From Epiperipatus broadwayi (taxonomy: Eukaryota; Onychophora; Udeonychophora; Euonychophora; Peripatidae), in the NCBI GenBank assembly GCA_028023455.1, contig JAQFVV010000184.1, forward strand, positions 996,001 through 1,060,000: a stretch of 64,000 nucleotides of DNA, written 5' to 3'. Within the stretch, counting starts at the first letter, position 1; each line of letters begins with the position of its first letter. This document shows, in pieces, positions 62,531 through 64,000 of the stretch. The notes below the pieces were generated by a model that had not been told where the DNA came from, did not search any database, and worked only from the letters and a program-made list of their open reading frames with translations. Made by a program: the position numbers and the translations under genes.

Positions 62531-63352
62531 AATATTAGTAATTATATTTAATAATGTATCTCAATTTAGAGCTAAGCAGAAAAAGAAGAGCTTCAAATTC
62601 GTGAAAAACAAATCTTAGTAATGAACATAAAAATCTTCTTTTCAATAAAAGAAATCGTTTTAAATCTAAGTACAAAAGCAACCAACTTGAAAATGATCAT
62701 GTAAGTAAATTAGCAATGTAATATTTTGAAGCCTACATTTTCTATCAACAATTTGTATATGGTTTTCTGCTCAAAATGTAGCTTTAAAAAAACAGCATAA
62801 AATTATCTTGTTTTGCATGTTAATTAAATATCATTTTATATTTTTATGGTCTAATAAGATTTTAGAAATTGACAAAATTATTATTATTACAAGTAATAGA
62901 GCAGCTTTCTACATTAATGTCATCTGATTTTTTTTATATGTAAACTAAAAAATAAAATTTGTTATTATGGTAATTTGTATTATTTGAATTGTCTTTGGAC
63001 TTTTTTTTTTTTCAAAATTTTGTAGTATTTTATTTTTTTCTGATGGTTTGCCATTATATTCATTGCATTTCATTTGTGGAATAAAATGGGGCATGCATTT
63101 TTTAAGAATTAATAATGATTATGGTGCCCATATCATTATTTGCCTTAATGGGCTCTCTTAGATTTTTTCTTTCCTATGGCTTAACAGATTTTTTATGACT
63201 GACTTTATTTTGAAATATTTTTCCCATCAGTTACATGATTATTTTTCAATAATCTTTTTAAACTAAAGTTAGTAAAAAATTTTGGAAATAAATTATTGAT
63301 TCTCTGTTGTTATTTCTCTCTCTGCGTTTGAAAAATTATAATCATTTATAAC
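62531..63352. other. AT-rich non-coding DNA
   Basis: No gene recognised; T-rich tracts near 63000-63012. Confidence 0.5.
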
Positions 63353-63420
63353 TCTGTTAGCATAGTGATAAAGTGATGAACATGAAAATTTAAAGATTCC
63401 TGGATCAAATCGCCAGAGTG
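63353..63420 (+). tRNA. tRNA-like remnant
   Basis: ACTCTG at the start pairs with CAGAGT at the end like an acceptor stem. TTAGCATAGTGATAAAG resembles a D-arm and TTCCTGGATCAAATC a T-arm. No proper anticodon stem is seen, so it is a tRNA pseudogene or SINE head, not a working tRNA. Confidence 0.4.
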
Positions 63421-63758
63421 ACTAACTTTCAGTTATTTAAGAAAAATAATTTTACTTTTAATTTTTAAAAAAAATATTGCAATTTTCTAACCACACTTTT
63501 GCATTATTCATGACATCAAATATATTGATTATTCAAACTTATGATAGAAGGTAGAAATGCATTACCTAATATGTTATAACAAATTATAATTATCAATATC
63601 TCAAAGGAGATTGATTAAACAATTTAGATGTTAATATAATTGACAAAATAAATTATGATAATCATACCATACATCTATATAAAATTATTAAATTTCATAT
63701 GATTGATATGTAAATATTTGAAAACCAGGCACTCTTCACAAACCTGGAGCTTAATTGT

Positions 63759-63918
63759 AAGTATAGGGGATTTGAGGTCATATTTTCAAGCACCCTTCAA
63801 CTATCCACACTATCTCATTTATCTTTTCTACATGTGTGTGGCTATGCGTATCAGTTGTAAGAGATAGTGTGGATAGTTAAAGGGTGCTTGAAAATCTGAG
63901 TTCAAATCCCCTATACTT
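63759..63918. repeat. Fold-back repeat, copy 2, with box-B-like arms
   Basis: Arms of 58 bp (63759-63816 and 63861-63918) are near-perfect complements, beginning AAGTATAGGGGATTTGA, around a loop of 44 bases. GAGTTCAAATCCCC in the right arm is a good tRNA T-arm/box-B match. The loop and arm recur at 50134-50233. Confidence 0.85.
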
Positions 63919-64000
63919 ATATGTTTGATATATAACGTCAAATTATTTTGTAAGATAAAATATATTAAGTTTTTATTTTTATTTACAAACATATAAATTT

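Overview
The window is AT-rich animal DNA, roughly three-quarters A+T by eye. It holds no intact gene that I can support. It looks like an intergenic or intronic stretch built mainly from decayed retroelements, fold-back (inverted-repeat) elements and microsatellites. The mix of a Penelope-like element with a GIY-YIG endonuclease, RTE/BovB-type LINEs and a broken retrocopy of the RNA-binding protein gene LARP4 points to a metazoan, most likely an invertebrate. The sequence alone does not fix the phylum; a chelicerate or mollusc is a guess. There is no operon, CRISPR array or prokaryotic signal.

Layout. 1.5-6.8 kb is a composite Penelope-like element (PLE): an inverted 5'-truncated unit, a direct 5'-truncated unit, then a nearly complete unit, flanked by a 15-bp near-direct repeat that looks like a target-site duplication. 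Each unit carries a tRNA-like segment. 11.35-12.14 kb and 52.25-52.93 kb are fold-backs built from related terminal sequences. 12.47-14.27 kb (minus) and 23.07-25.71 kb (plus) are two RTE/BovB-like LINE copies; the second has an 11-bp target-site duplication. 16.3-17.4 kb, 19.42-20.18 kb and 21.0-22.5 kb are dense in fold-back repeats. The fold-back at 21.21-21.48 kb has a hammerhead-ribozyme-like core at the tip of its hairpin. 31.9-33.7 kb holds a fossil LINE ORF1 and the LARP4 pseudogene. 40.8-44.1 kb is another LINE with EN, RT and a C-terminal zinc knuckle. 45.06-48.58 kb is a 3.5-kb non-coding segment, CpG-richer than its surroundings and bounded by short inverted ends. 54.6-56.4 kb (plus) and 57.2-62.5 kb (minus) are two convergent copies of one LINE family. 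The window closes with a tRNA-like remnant and a further fold-back at 63.76-63.92 kb.

Functional reading. Nothing here works as a pathway; the link between the parts is transposition. Retroelement proteins (RT plus GIY-YIG or AP-type endonuclease) would mobilise their own RNAs and probably made the LARP4 retrocopy. The non-coding fold-backs share tRNA-like and ribozyme-like parts with the PLE termini, so they may be non-autonomous relatives. The most interesting observation is the repeated pairing of tRNA-like segments and hammerhead-like motifs with long inverted repeats. All domain calls are by eye from conserved motifs; no database search was possible.
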